A DNA stretch of 64,000 bases from Myxococcales bacterium (GTDB taxonomy: Bacteria; Myxococcota_A; Polyangia; Palsa-1104; JAEUJZ01): the NCBI GenBank assembly GCA_016794465.1, contig JAEUKA010000051.1:46409-110408 (forward strand). The letters run 5' to 3'. Below, in pieces: positions 1-8,391 of this stretch. How positions within the stretch are numbered: the stretch's first letter is position 1; each line of letters begins with the position of its first letter. The notes beneath the pieces are model-generated. The model did no database searches, was not told the DNA's origin, and saw only the letters and a program-made list of their open reading frames with translations. The position numbers were made by a program, and so were the translations under genes.

Positions 1-60
1 CGTAGCCACAAGCAGAGTGGAAAAACCCAGGGCAAGCAGACGATGGTAGGCGGTAGACAT
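1..60 (-). CDS. N-terminus of an exported protein (partial, runs off left edge)
   Basis: Only the first 20 codons are visible, read leftward from an ATG. They encode a short polar start containing His-Arg, followed by a hydrophobic Leu/Ala/Phe-rich stretch, as expected for a signal peptide or membrane anchor. No clear Shine-Dalgarno sequence stands upstream, so the start is only probable. The body of the gene lies outside the window and nothing can be said about function. Confidence 0.45.
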   Translation of the reverse strand, partial: MSTAYHRLLALGFSTLLVAT

Positions 61-110
61 GATGCGCGTCTGCCCATTTTACCACGCCAGCAGCCAGGGA
101 ACTGCTGTCC

Positions 111-147
111 GTTTCGCTGTGGGGCCCCGCAGTGAGAGTTTCGCTGT
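111..147. repeat. GC-rich near-palindrome between two copies of a 10-bp direct repeat
   Basis: Between the end of rtcB and the next gene there is a near-perfect palindrome (CTGTGGGGCCCCGCAG, 117-132). A 10-bp direct repeat (GTTTCGCTGT) occurs at 111-120 and 138-147. The palindrome could act as a transcription terminator hairpin after rtcB, but no T-run follows on either strand, so this is only a suggestion. Confidence 0.35.
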
Positions 148-155
148 CGGGGGGG

Positions 156-1727
156 TTAGTAGTGGCCGGAGCTGGGGGTGCCGTCGTCGCTTGGGTCGTC
201 GCTGTCGCCGTTAGGTAGGAAGCGCTTCCAGTCGGACTCTTCGTGCCGCTGGGAGCGTCGCTCGCGCTTTTCGTCCTGCTGCTTCTTGGCCTTGCGCGCC
301 CCCGCCCGATCATCGGTGCCTTTCAGAGACGACAGCGGCCACAGCTCGTGCTCGATCTCGGCCAGGCCCGCATCGATCACCGCTTGCACCACTTCCCGCG
401 ACGACTTGTAGCATGGCGCCGCCTCGTCCAGCGGCACCCGGCCATCGAGGTTGACCAGGATTCCGGCCTCCCGATACTCGGCATCGATCGACTTCTGCGA
501 CAGCTGCTTGAACGCCTGCGACCGTGACAGCGCCCGCCCCGCCCCGTGGTTGACCGAAAAGCCCGAGACTGCCGCCGCCGCCTTCGCGCGCAGGATGAAC
601 GAGTAGTCCTTGTTGCTGCCGGGAATCAGCACCGGATGCCCGGTCTTTTCCCACAGCGTCCCCGCCAGCCCCGGATGTCCCGCCGGAAACGCCCGCGTCG
701 CCCCTTTGCGGTGGACCAGCACCTCGCCAAACTCGGGATGCCACTCTTTTTGCACCAAGTTGTGGCTGATCTCGTAGACCAGCTCCAGGTCGCGCCGAAA
801 CACCTGCTTAAAAGCGGCAGCGATCTCCTCGAAGATGATGAGCCGGTTCAAGATCGCGAAGTTGCCGCCTGCCGCGACGGCGTTGAGGTAGCCGCGATAG
901 TGCTTCGAGTCGGGCGTGAAGTATCCGAGGTCGATGTCGCGGATCTTGTCGGGCTTCTCGGCGCGGGCGAGCTCGAAGTAGTTGGTGGCCAGGCCGTGTC
1001 CAAAGCCGCGACTGCCGGTGTGGACCTGGACAAACAGCGTCCCGGTCTGCTCCGAGCGCTGTAGCTCAATGAAGTGGTTGCCACCGCCAAGCGAGCCGAG
1101 CTGCACCACGCCGCGCTCGGGGCGACCTTGCCGGCCCCACGGCACATCCCAGTCCCCTTCGACGGGAATGCGGTGTCGCTCGGCGCGACTGCGATCGAAG
1201 CTGGCGCCGTATTTTTCGACGTAATACTCGGCGCCGCCCCGGATCAGGTCGTCGAACTCGCTGCGGTCGAGGCTGCGCATGCGGGTGCTGCGACCGCCTT
1301 GCCCCATCTCGACGCGCTCCATGACGGCTTGGTTGAACTCGCGCCGCTTTTCAGGGGTGGCGGCCTCGGCCTCGACGGTGGAGCTGGCGCTCATCATGCC
1401 GCAGCCGATGTCAAAGCCGACCGGACCCATCGCCACCGCGCCGTAGCTGGCATCGGTGAGGATCACGCACCCGACCGGCACCCCGTAGCCGTAGTGCGAG
1501 TCGGGCGTAATCACCACCAGCTTGACCCCCGGAAAGCGCGTCGCATTGACGATCTGGCGATACAGGTTCTGCTCCGCCTCGGCGAGCAGCTTGGGGGTCA
1601 AAAACAGCCGCACCGGCACGCCCCACAGGTCGTCGGTGGTCAGCTCGTAATAGCCGAGATCGGTCCGCCGACAGTGAAGCTTCCAATCGGACAGGGAGAC
1701 TAGGCGCTCAGCGTCGTGCTGTTCCAT
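156..1727 (-). CDS. rtcB: RtcB-type RNA ligase (3'-phosphate/2',3'-cyclic phosphate to 5'-OH)
   Basis: This cytoplasmic RNA-repair enzyme joins 2',3'-cyclic phosphate or 3'-phosphate ends to 5'-hydroxyl ends, using GTP and Mn2+ through a histidine-GMP intermediate. All family landmarks are visible: the metal-binding Asp106 and Cys109 (FDIGCGM), His218 (GGGNHFIE), His236 (HTGSRG), His322 (SHNLV) and the nucleophile His394 (NHGAGR). At 523 residues it is longer than most bacterial RtcB proteins, because of a charged Lys/Arg/Asp/Ser-rich tail after about residue 460. The start ATG overlaps the gshA stop (TGATG), so the two are probably translationally coupled. No RtcA or RtcR gene is adjacent. 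The physiological substrate (tRNA or rRNA repair) cannot be told from the sequence. Confidence 0.96.
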   Translation of the reverse strand: MEQHDAERLVSLSDWKLHCRRTDLGYYELTTDDLWGVPVRLFLTPKLLAEAEQNLYRQIVNATRFPGVKLVVITPDSHYGYGVPVGCVILTDASYGAVAMGPVGFDIGCGMMSASSTVEAEAATPEKRREFNQAVMERVEMGQGGRSTRMRSLDRSEFDDLIRGGAEYYVEKYGASFDRSRAERHRIPVEGDWDVPWGRQGRPERGVVQLGSLGGGNHFIELQRSEQTGTLFVQVHTGSRGFGHGLATNYFELARAEKPDKIRDIDLGYFTPDSKHYRGYLNAVAAGGNFAILNRLIIFEEIAAAFKQVFRRDLELVYEISHNLVQKEWHPEFGEVLVHRKGATRAFPAGHPGLAGTLWEKTGHPVLIPGSNKDYSFILRAKAAAAVSGFSVNHGAGRALSRSQAFKQLSQKSIDAEYREAGILVNLDGRVPLDEAAPCYKSSREVVQAVIDAGLAEIEHELWPLSSLKGTDDRAGARKAKKQQDEKRERRSQRHEESDWKRFLPNGDSDDPSDDGTPSSGHY

Positions 1728-3115
1728 CAGTCGATTCGGATTCGCGTCCGCTCCACAAAGGCGCGCGGGTCGCCGCCCACGTCGCGGAAGATGTCCAAGA
1801 TGTCGTCGGCAGGACAGCGCCGGTCGATCGCGCGCTGAAGCAGGGGCTCGAGCAGCTTCACCCCACCGTCACTGCCGAGCTGTCGCAGGCCGGCCATCGC
1901 GATGCGGACCATCTCTTCGACGAGCGGTGCAATCGGTCGACCTCGCAGCTGGGTGTCAAAGCCGGTCAGCGGCACCTCGGCCCGTAGCTGCGCTCGCTCG
2001 GCCACGGTCCAATCGGCAACCAGCTGCCAAGCCGCTTCCAGCGACGACTGACTGTAATACAGGCCATGCCACAGCGATGGCAGGGCGCGCACCAGATCGA
2101 GCGGTCCGGCATCGGCAGTCCGCAGCTCGACGTACTGCTTGAGCCGAGCATCGGGAAACAGCGTCGATAGGTGCAGCTCCCAGTCACCGAGCGTCGCCCG
2201 CTCGCCGTGAAACCCTTCGGCCATGAAGCGCCGGAAGGTCATCCCGCCCGCCGGGGTGTAGGTCCCGTGCCGATAGACAAAGAACAGCGGTACATCGAGC
2301 GCCCACTCGGCGTAGTCGACAAACCCAGCCCCATCGGCAAACAGGAACGGCAGCACCCCACAGCGGTCGTTGTCGGTGTCGAGCCAGCAGTGCGCCCGGT
2401 AGCTCTTGTAGTCGGTTGGCTTGCCATCGACCAGCGGCGAGGCGGCATAGAGCGCCGTCACCAGCGGCCCCAGCCCGACGCCGACGCGCATCTTGGTGAT
2501 GGCATCGGCTTCACTTACATAGTCGAGGTTGGCCTGAACGGTCGCGGTGCGCTTCATCATCTCGACGCCGAGCTTGCCCCGCGTGGGCAGATACTCGCGC
2601 ATGACCTTGTAGCGACCTTTGGGCATCCACGGCACGTCGTCCCAGGTCCCAAGCGGTCGAAAGCCGACCCCGATGAACGCAATATTGAGTCGATCACTCA
2701 GCGGCAAGAGCTCGCGCAGGTGCTCGTCGAGATCACTGGCACACTCGGTGTCCAGCTCGAACGCCCGCGCCGACAGCTCGAACTGACCGCCGGGCTCCAG
2801 CGTAATCGAGCCATCTTTGCGCTTGAGGGCGATGGTGCTGCCGCCCTCGATCACCGCCTCGCAGCCGCAGCTCTCGCACAGCCCGGCAAACAGCGCGCGA
2901 ATCTGCGGACGCCCCGGCTTGTCCGCGTAGGGAATCGGCCGCACCGTGCCGTCTTCATCCAGCGCCATGCCGATTTTTTCATGCTCCAGACCAATCCGCA
3001 GCGGACCGGTCTTACTTCCCCGCTGAAAGTGGGCGACCAGCTGGTCTAGGTGCGTAACAGGAGTCGTCGGATGAGACTCCCCAGCAAGCGGATCAACAGG
3101 GGCAGATGGAGTCAT
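1727..3115 (-). CDS. gshA: Glutamate-cysteine ligase (GCS2/plant type)
   Basis: This enzyme catalyses the ATP-dependent formation of gamma-glutamylcysteine, the first step of glutathione synthesis, in the cytosol. The 462-residue protein matches the proteobacterial/plant-type family. It has an IGLEHEK segment near residue 45, the EPGGQFELS active-site signature, the MKRTATVQANLDY segment, and a C-terminal region rich in conserved aromatic residues. I chose the internal ATG at 3115 because family members begin just before this Pro/Ser-rich lead; an ATG 18 bases upstream is also possible. The stop codon overlaps the rtcB start, and the lone helicase-domain gene lies 66 bp upstream on the same strand, so the three are likely co-transcribed. 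No gshB is present in the window. Confidence 0.92.
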   Translation of the reverse strand: MTPSAPVDPLAGESHPTTPVTHLDQLVAHFQRGSKTGPLRIGLEHEKIGMALDEDGTVRPIPYADKPGRPQIRALFAGLCESCGCEAVIEGGSTIALKRKDGSITLEPGGQFELSARAFELDTECASDLDEHLRELLPLSDRLNIAFIGVGFRPLGTWDDVPWMPKGRYKVMREYLPTRGKLGVEMMKRTATVQANLDYVSEADAITKMRVGVGLGPLVTALYAASPLVDGKPTDYKSYRAHCWLDTDNDRCGVLPFLFADGAGFVDYAEWALDVPLFFVYRHGTYTPAGGMTFRRFMAEGFHGERATLGDWELHLSTLFPDARLKQYVELRTADAGPLDLVRALPSLWHGLYYSQSSLEAAWQLVADWTVAERAQLRAEVPLTGFDTQLRGRPIAPLVEEMVRIAMAGLRQLGSDGGVKLLEPLLQRAIDRRCPADDILDIFRDVGGDPRAFVERTRIRID

Positions 3116-3181
3116 GGCGGCATCCTGGCGCAAAGTACGTCCAGCTTAGAGAGCCACCTGCCCTCCGTCAACGACCGCAAG

Positions 3182-3952
3182 CTACCGAGGCCGGACCGCG
3201 TGAATCGCCACCGGAACACTGGGAACCGACAGTCGCCGCGCCAGCAGCCCGCCCCGCAGCTGATGCAGGGCTCGGGCTCGCAGAAGGGACGCGGTATCGG
3301 GCTCGGTCGGCGCCACCTGGACATCGCGAACCACCGCAGCATGCAGCACCTGCCCGAGCTTTTCCCCCAGTGCGACATCCGCACACAGCGCCACCATCCG
3401 CAGCGGCAGCTCGGCCTTGAGCGCCTGACAGCGCAGCAGCAGCAGCGGCCACAGCTCACTGTCCGCTTCGTCCGCCACCAGCTCCAGGTCTTCGATGATC
3501 ACCAGCCCGAGTCCGCAGCGAACCGGCTCGCCACTCGCCAGCAAGAGCGCCGCCGTTTCGAGCGGTGCCACCGAAAGATCCAGCTGCCCAAGCTCGCGCG
3601 GCGTTTCGAGCAGTCCACAGCGCAGACCGATCTGCTGATACGGCTGAAGGCGTGCCAGGCAGTGCTCCGCCGACTCGCGATCGTGGGTAATCAGCAGCAC
3701 CCGCTGACCCGAGTGAGCGTGATGCGCCGAGGCCAGCTCGCAGATGCTCCGCTTGCCCGAGCCGGCCCCACCCACCACCAAGAGATCGTCCGTAGCCAGC
3801 GAAGCCGACGTGAGCAGTCCGGCGCGGATCGCTTGCTCTTGCAGCGGACGAAGCTCGCGAAGACCGGACGTGCGGGCCGCTGCCAAAAGACTCGGCACCA
3901 CATCGAAAGCGACAAGGTCCTCTGCGCTCAGGCTCCGGGGCGGACAGGCCAT
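3182..3952 (-). CDS. Stand-alone RecA-like domain of a superfamily-2 helicase, degenerate motifs
   Basis: The 256-residue protein resembles only the first RecA-like domain of DEAD/DEAH helicases. It has a Q-motif-like segment (LRPLQEQAI, about residue 37), a Walker A-like loop (GGAGSGKRS, about residue 62) and a Walker B-like segment (VIIEDLE, about residue 150). The lysine of Walker A is kept, but the Thr/Ser that normally follows it is Arg. The Asp-Glu box is Glu-Asp. No second RecA domain follows. The protein may therefore bind rather than hydrolyse nucleotide, or be a remnant. It heads the gshA-rtcB set and has an AAGGAG ribosome site upstream. Its link to RNA repair by RtcB is tempting but only inferred. 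Confidence 0.55.
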   Translation of the reverse strand: MACPPRSLSAEDLVAFDVVPSLLAAARTSGLRELRPLQEQAIRAGLLTSASLATDDLLVVGGAGSGKRSICELASAHHAHSGQRVLLITHDRESAEHCLARLQPYQQIGLRCGLLETPRELGQLDLSVAPLETAALLLASGEPVRCGLGLVIIEDLELVADEADSELWPLLLLRCQALKAELPLRMVALCADVALGEKLGQVLHAAVVRDVQVAPTEPDTASLLRARALHQLRGGLLARRLSVPSVPVAIHAVRPR

Positions 3953-4100
3953 GCCAAACTAGCTCCTTCGCGATTTGACCCGGTCAGTTTAAAGAAATTT
4001 GACTTACAAAAACAATCACATTTTGAGAGCTAGACTTCCACTTCTGCACACCGAGCGTGACAAACTTGCGCCTCGCTTTGCGCCACGGTATGGGGCCTCG
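3953..4100. promoter_or_regulatory. Divergent AT-rich intergenic region
   Basis: This gap separates the minus-strand helicase-like/gshA/rtcB set from the plus-strand glycosyltransferase. It contains a conspicuously AT-rich stretch (about 3985-4025) in otherwise GC-rich DNA and two TTGAC cores (3975 and 3999). It is the natural place for divergent promoters, but I could not pair either core with a convincing -10 box at standard spacing. Confidence 0.3.
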
Positions 4101-5339
4101 ATGTCTCGTCACGGTGATGCGGACTCGCCTCGGCTGCCTCCACTGCGCGTGCTGCACGTCGTGCCGTCGTTTTATCCGGCGCATGGCTACGGAGGCCCGG
4201 TGAGCGCGCTGTATGAGCTGTGCCTTGCCCAAGTGGCCGCCGGGCTCGACGTACGGGTGCTGACCAGCGCTGCGAGTGGCCCCGGCACTTCGTCGCGGCT
4301 GACCGAGCTGTCGGGTCGCTGGGTGACGCAGTTTGGGGTCAAGACGTTCTATGCGCCGGTCCGGCTTGGGGAAGATCTGGCGCCGAGTCTGCTGTGGCAT
4401 GTGGCGACCCAGCTGCGCTCGACCGATCTGCTGCATGTGTCGGGGCTGTGGAGTCCGACCAGCTTGCTTGGCATCGGCCTCGGGCGCTTGCTGGGCAAGC
4501 CCACGATCGTTGCCCCGCACGGAGCGCTGATGCCGTGGGCGCTCGACAGTGGTCGTGGCCGCACCCGCAAGCTGCAAGTGCTGCACGCGCTACGGCCGCT
4601 GCTGCGCCGACTGGCCGGCTGGCATGTCTCGTCAGCGGCTGAGGCGCAAGGTCTGGCCGAGCTGGTCGCCCAAGGGCATCTGCCGTCGCCGGTTCCGATC
4701 TGTCAGGTCGAACACGGGGTCCGGCCCAGCGCGCTCTCTGTCACCGATGTTTCCGAAAAAACGGGGCCGGCGCGGATGCTCGTCCTCGGTCGGGTCCATC
4801 CGGTGAAGAATCTAGAGCTGGCACTCTCGTCGCTGGCAGCGCTGCGCAAGGAGCGGCCCGAGGTGACGCTACAGATTGCCGGTCCAGCGACCGATCGCGA
4901 CTATCTTGCCAAGCTGCAAGCACAGGCTGATTCGCTGGGACTGAAGGACGCGGTGCAGTGGCTGGGGCTGGTCGGCCCGGCGGAAAAAGCGCGGCTCCTG
5001 GCCCAAGGGGCAGTGCTGTGGCTGTGCTCGCACATGGAGAGCTTTGGCGTTGTCGTCATCGAAGCGCTGGCGGCCGGCACTCCGGTCGTTGCGGTCACGG
5101 CCACCCCGTGGTCCGAGCTACCACGGCAAGCGGTCGGTCACCACGTCGCGCCGAGTCCTGTCGCCATCGCTGCGGCCACCCTGCGCCTTTTAGAACAGTC
5201 GCCCACCGAGCGCGAGCAGCAGCGCCTTCGCTGTCGCCGCTTGGTTGCCGAGCGCTATACCTGGCCGGTCTTGGAAGCGCGACTGCGGGCGTTCTACCTG
5301 CAAGCCCTCGTATCCGACAGTCGCACGAGCACATCTTGA
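4101..5339 (+). CDS. Family 4-type (GT-B) glycosyltransferase
   Basis: The 412-residue protein is a retaining GT-B glycosyltransferase that would transfer a sugar from a nucleotide donor to a glycan or lipid acceptor at the inner face of the membrane. The N-terminal half has the HVVPSFYPAHGYGGPV glycine-rich acceptor-side loop. The C-terminal half has the EX7E donor-site motif (ESFGVVVIE) followed by AAGTPVVA, both typical of GT4. The start at 4101 was chosen because the family begins just before the first beta strand; in-frame codons upstream are AT-rich and lack family similarity. No other polysaccharide genes are adjacent, so the product is unknown. Confidence 0.88.
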   Translation: MSRHGDADSPRLPPLRVLHVVPSFYPAHGYGGPVSALYELCLAQVAAGLDVRVLTSAASGPGTSSRLTELSGRWVTQFGVKTFYAPVRLGEDLAPSLLWHVATQLRSTDLLHVSGLWSPTSLLGIGLGRLLGKPTIVAPHGALMPWALDSGRGRTRKLQVLHALRPLLRRLAGWHVSSAAEAQGLAELVAQGHLPSPVPICQVEHGVRPSALSVTDVSEKTGPARMLVLGRVHPVKNLELALSSLAALRKERPEVTLQIAGPATDRDYLAKLQAQADSLGLKDAVQWLGLVGPAEKARLLAQGAVLWLCSHMESFGVVVIEALAAGTPVVAVTATPWSELPRQAVGHHVAPSPVAIAAATLRLLEQSPTEREQQRLRCRRLVAERYTWPVLEARLRAFYLQALVSDSRTSTS

Positions 5340-5373
5340 CGTGACGGCGCAACTTTCGGCAAAGTCGGTGTTT

Positions 5374-5721
5374 ATGATGAAGACCTCGTTCTCGCTCTCG
5401 ACGTGTCTTGCGCTGCCTCTCCTCGTGCTGTCGGCCTGTCACGGCTACAAGGACACCGGCGTCGCCACCATCCGCCAAAACAATGCCGATCTGAAGGCCT
5501 GCATTCAGGAAGCAGCGGCGCGCAACCCCAACCTCAAGGGCAAGATGGAGCTGGCCTTTGAGATCGACCCCGCCGGCAAGGTCAACCGCTTTGCCTACGT
5601 CCTCGACGAGTACAAAGATCCGCTGCTGGCCGAGTGTGTGCGGCTCAAGTCGATCGCCTGGACTTTCCCGCCTCCGCCGAGCGGCAAGATGGAAAAGTTC
5701 ACCTACACGTTTAGCAACTAG
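5374..5721 (+). CDS. Lipoprotein with AgmX/PglI-type C-terminal domain
   Basis: The 115-residue precursor has a lipoprotein signal peptide ending in LSAC, so the mature protein should be anchored in the envelope. The remainder matches the pattern of the AgmX/PglI C-terminal domain common in myxobacteria: a Cys opening (CIQEAAARNP), a GKV turn, a second Cys (LLAECV) and a W-F-PPPP-G segment before a final beta strand. In other proteins this domain sits at the end of TonB- or gliding-related proteins. Here it stands alone as a lipoprotein. The two Cys residues probably form a disulfide. Two tandem ATGs make the exact start uncertain by one codon. It follows the glycosyltransferase by 34 bp. Confidence 0.72.
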   Translation: MMKTSFSLSTCLALPLLVLSACHGYKDTGVATIRQNNADLKACIQEAAARNPNLKGKMELAFEIDPAGKVNRFAYVLDEYKDPLLAECVRLKSIAWTFPPPPSGKMEKFTYTFSN

Positions 5722-5786
5722 CGTCTGCGCGCAACGAGCGTGACTGCTCGCCGCGACTCCGGGGGGAGGAATGGATAGGTTCGGGT

Positions 5787-6083
5787 ATGCCCGAGGAACA
5801 GACCGCCACGCCCCCGCAGGACGATCGTGAGCTTGGCTTCGATCAAGTCCTAGAGCGGCTCCACAAGATCGTCACCCGCATCGAGCAAGGCAGCCTGCCA
5901 CTCGAGCAAGCGCTGACCCTGTTTGAAGACGGCGTCCGGCTGTCGCGCCGTGGCAGTGCGATCCTGGACGCCACCGAGCAGCGCATCGAGCTGCTGGTAC
6001 GCGGCGAAGACGGCAGCGAAGAGCGTCGTCCCCTGACCGCACCGTCTGCCAGCCCACCGCCCGCTTCCGCCGACTCACCGTAA
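5787..6083 (+). CDS. xseB: Exodeoxyribonuclease VII small subunit
   Basis: The small subunit binds in several copies to XseA to form exonuclease VII, which degrades single-stranded DNA. The 98-residue protein shows the complete family pattern: FDQVLERLHKIVTRIEQGSLPLEQALTLFEDGVRL, then a second helix ending in ATEQRIELLV. A Pro/Ser/Ala-rich tail of about 20 residues extends past the usual end. No xseA is visible in the window. The gene sits alone between the lipoprotein and the FHA protein. Confidence 0.93.
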   Translation: MPEEQTATPPQDDRELGFDQVLERLHKIVTRIEQGSLPLEQALTLFEDGVRLSRRGSAILDATEQRIELLVRGEDGSEERRPLTAPSASPPPASADSP

Positions 6084-6179
6084 GCCGTCGATACGCTGCC
6101 GACTCACCGAAGAAGCCGCAGATCCGCACTTGTTCCAAGACGGCGCTAGAACGCCGATGGTCGAGTTGATACACTGCGC

Positions 6180-8231
6180 ATGATGTCGGCGAACCCACAA
6201 CCCAAGTCTGCCCCTGTTTTCCCGCCAGAGGCTGTTCCAACGGGCCGCCCTGGTGCGACTCACGACCGTCCCAGTGTCAACATGTACTCGATGTCTCCGC
6301 CAGGGCCAGCAGGCTCGGGAGGCATGGGGGGCGGCAGCGCTGCCGGGGGTGCGGGAGGTGCCGTCGGTTCGCCTCCGGGTGGTAAATACGGCATCTTGCG
6401 GGTCATCAGCGGCAACGACCAAGGCAAGACCTTCGAGCTCAAGCACACCTCGACCACCATCGGGCGCGGTGCCGACCAGATGCTGATCGTCGCCGACATC
6501 GCCGTCTCGCGAAAACACCTGCAGATCCACATGTCCGGAAACGGCTACCGGATGCAGGACATGGGCTCGCCGAACGGGACCATGGTCAACGGCAAGCGCC
6601 AGGCCGAAGGGCAGCTGGTTGACAACGACCAAATCGAGATCGGCAACACGACCATGCGGTTTGAGCACTCGCCGTCGCGTGCTCAGCAAGAAGCGCCGCC
6701 GCAGCCCATGATGCAGCAGCCCATGATGCAGCAGCAGCCCATGATGCAGCAGCCCATGATGCCTCCGGCGATGGCGTCGTACGCAGGGCAGCCTCAGATG
6801 GGCTATCCGCCGCAGTCGGGGTATCCGCAGCCGGGTTATATGCCGCAGCAGATGCAGCCGCAGCTGTCGCCGCCAACCTCGGCTGTGCCGTCGCCGCCGA
6901 TGATGACTGGAACTCCGCAGGCGATGCAGTCGCAGTCGATGTCGATGGGCGGCGAAGGGGCGGCGGGTGGACCGCTGTCGTTCCTGGGCGACAACCGCAA
7001 GCGTGGTATGTACCTTGGTGCGCTCGCTGGCGTGCTGCTGATTGGGGGCATTGGGCTCGGGCTGACCTCGGCGCTGCGTTCGTCGGGCGGGAGCAAGGCG
7101 CTTGATGCGGTGCTAGAGCTGTACGTCAACGGCACCAAGAACTTCACCGCCGGGCACTACGACGATGCGAAGAAGGCCTTCCAAGCGGCTGCGGAGAAGG
7201 CGCCGGACTCGGCGGTGCTTAAGCGCTACATCGAGCTGTGCGATGGCGAAGCAAAGATGGCCGCCGCGCTCGATGCCGCCAAGCGAGCGCTCGACAAGCG
7301 AAGCTACGCCGAGGCGCTCAAAGAGTTTGAGAAAGTGCCCAAGGACTCGACGCTGTACGAGGACGCGCAGCAGCAGGCCCGGCTGGCCCGGCGCGAGGCG
7401 ATCAAGGCGCTGGTGTCGGAGGCCAACTCGCTGGCCAAGAGCGACTCGTCCGGTGCCATGGATCGCGTCCGCCAAGGCCTGGAGATCGATCCCGAGAGCA
7501 CCGAGCTGCTCGAGCTAAAAGCGCGCCTGAGCGGGACCAAGACCGAAGAGCCCGAAAAGGTCGCCGCTGCCGAGCCGGACAAGCCCGAGAAGGTCGAAAA
7601 GCCAGAGAAAGTCGAAAAGCCGGTCGCCAAGCCCGAGCGCGTGGAAAAGCCGGTTGCCAAGACCGAGCCCGTCAAAAAGCCGGATTCCGCACCAGCGGCA
7701 GGTGGCGATCTGGACACCAACAAGCAGGCCGCTTCGGCGTACCGAGGTCGGGACTTTGCGGGGGCAGTGTCGGCCCTGCAGGCGAGCAAACACCCCAAAG
7801 CGCAGGCCACCATCCGAGACGTTCAAGAGGTCAAGGCCCAGACCGAAAAGGCCGCCAGGTCCGAAGGCTCAAGCCCGAAGGATGCGCTGGCTGCCTACCA
7901 AGCAGCGTCGGCGGCTGACAAGCGAATCGGTGGCCAGCTGTCAGGCTTTTTGAGCGGCAAGATCTCGGCGATGCAGGCCAAGGCTGGTGGTGGTGGCACA
8001 GCGGCCAAGCCGCCAGCCGCAGCGGGTGGCGATCCGGTCAAGGATGCCCAGGCCGATCAGCTGCTCGCCCAGGCCAAGGGCATGGTCGCCAAGAACCCCG
8101 CTCAGGCCCGCAACAACTGCCGCAAGGTCATGCAGATGTTCGGCAACAACCCGAGCCATCCCAAGGTCAAAGCCGCCTACACGCTGCTCCAGTCGATCAA
8201 GGGCGGCAAAGACGACGACGACGACTTCTAG
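6180..8231 (+). CDS. FHA-domain membrane protein with TPR-like repeats
   Basis: The 683-residue protein begins with a Gly/Pro-rich linker, then an FHA phosphothreonine-binding domain (about residues 70-160, with GRG, SRKH and SPNGT motifs). A Met/Gln/Pro-rich low-complexity linker follows (about 165-260, containing tandem QQPMM units), then one membrane span (about 278-302). Beyond it lie alpha-helical TPR-like repeats and a Lys/Pro/Glu/Val-rich repeat linker (about 455-500), and the protein ends in a run of Asp. The FHA domain should be cytoplasmic and the repeats periplasmic. Such proteins usually read out Ser/Thr kinase signalling; a Hanks-type kinase is encoded elsewhere in this window, but a link is inference. 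The partner protein is unknown. Confidence 0.82.
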   Translation: MMSANPQPKSAPVFPPEAVPTGRPGATHDRPSVNMYSMSPPGPAGSGGMGGGSAAGGAGGAVGSPPGGKYGILRVISGNDQGKTFELKHTSTTIGRGADQMLIVADIAVSRKHLQIHMSGNGYRMQDMGSPNGTMVNGKRQAEGQLVDNDQIEIGNTTMRFEHSPSRAQQEAPPQPMMQQPMMQQQPMMQQPMMPPAMASYAGQPQMGYPPQSGYPQPGYMPQQMQPQLSPPTSAVPSPPMMTGTPQAMQSQSMSMGGEGAAGGPLSFLGDNRKRGMYLGALAGVLLIGGIGLGLTSALRSSGGSKALDAVLELYVNGTKNFTAGHYDDAKKAFQAAAEKAPDSAVLKRYIELCDGEAKMAAALDAAKRALDKRSYAEALKEFEKVPKDSTLYEDAQQQARLARREAIKALVSEANSLAKSDSSGAMDRVRQGLEIDPESTELLELKARLSGTKTEEPEKVAAAEPDKPEKVEKPEKVEKPVAKPERVEKPVAKTEPVKKPDSAPAAGGDLDTNKQAASAYRGRDFAGAVSALQASKHPKAQATIRDVQEVKAQTEKAARSEGSSPKDALAAYQAASAADKRIGGQLSGFLSGKISAMQAKAGGGGTAAKPPAAAGGDPVKDAQADQLLAQAKGMVAKNPAQARNNCRKVMQMFGNNPSHPKVKAAYTLLQSIKGGKDDDDDF

Positions 8232-8391
8232 GCCCTGCGCCCGCACGCCTTCCTCGGCATTCCGCGCCGCGATTCCCCCGCAAAGAACCCCGCGATACGA
8301 CGACGATTTTCTGCCGCCCTCGATCGGCCTGTTGTAAGGTGGCTTGACCTGTCGGCATCTCGACGGTGAACCCGCGCAAAGAGGAGGACCC

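Noticed and set aside
2171..4033. Plus-strand frames antisense to gshA and the helicase-like gene
   Set aside because: No similarity, no ribosome sites, and both opposite-strand genes are well supported.
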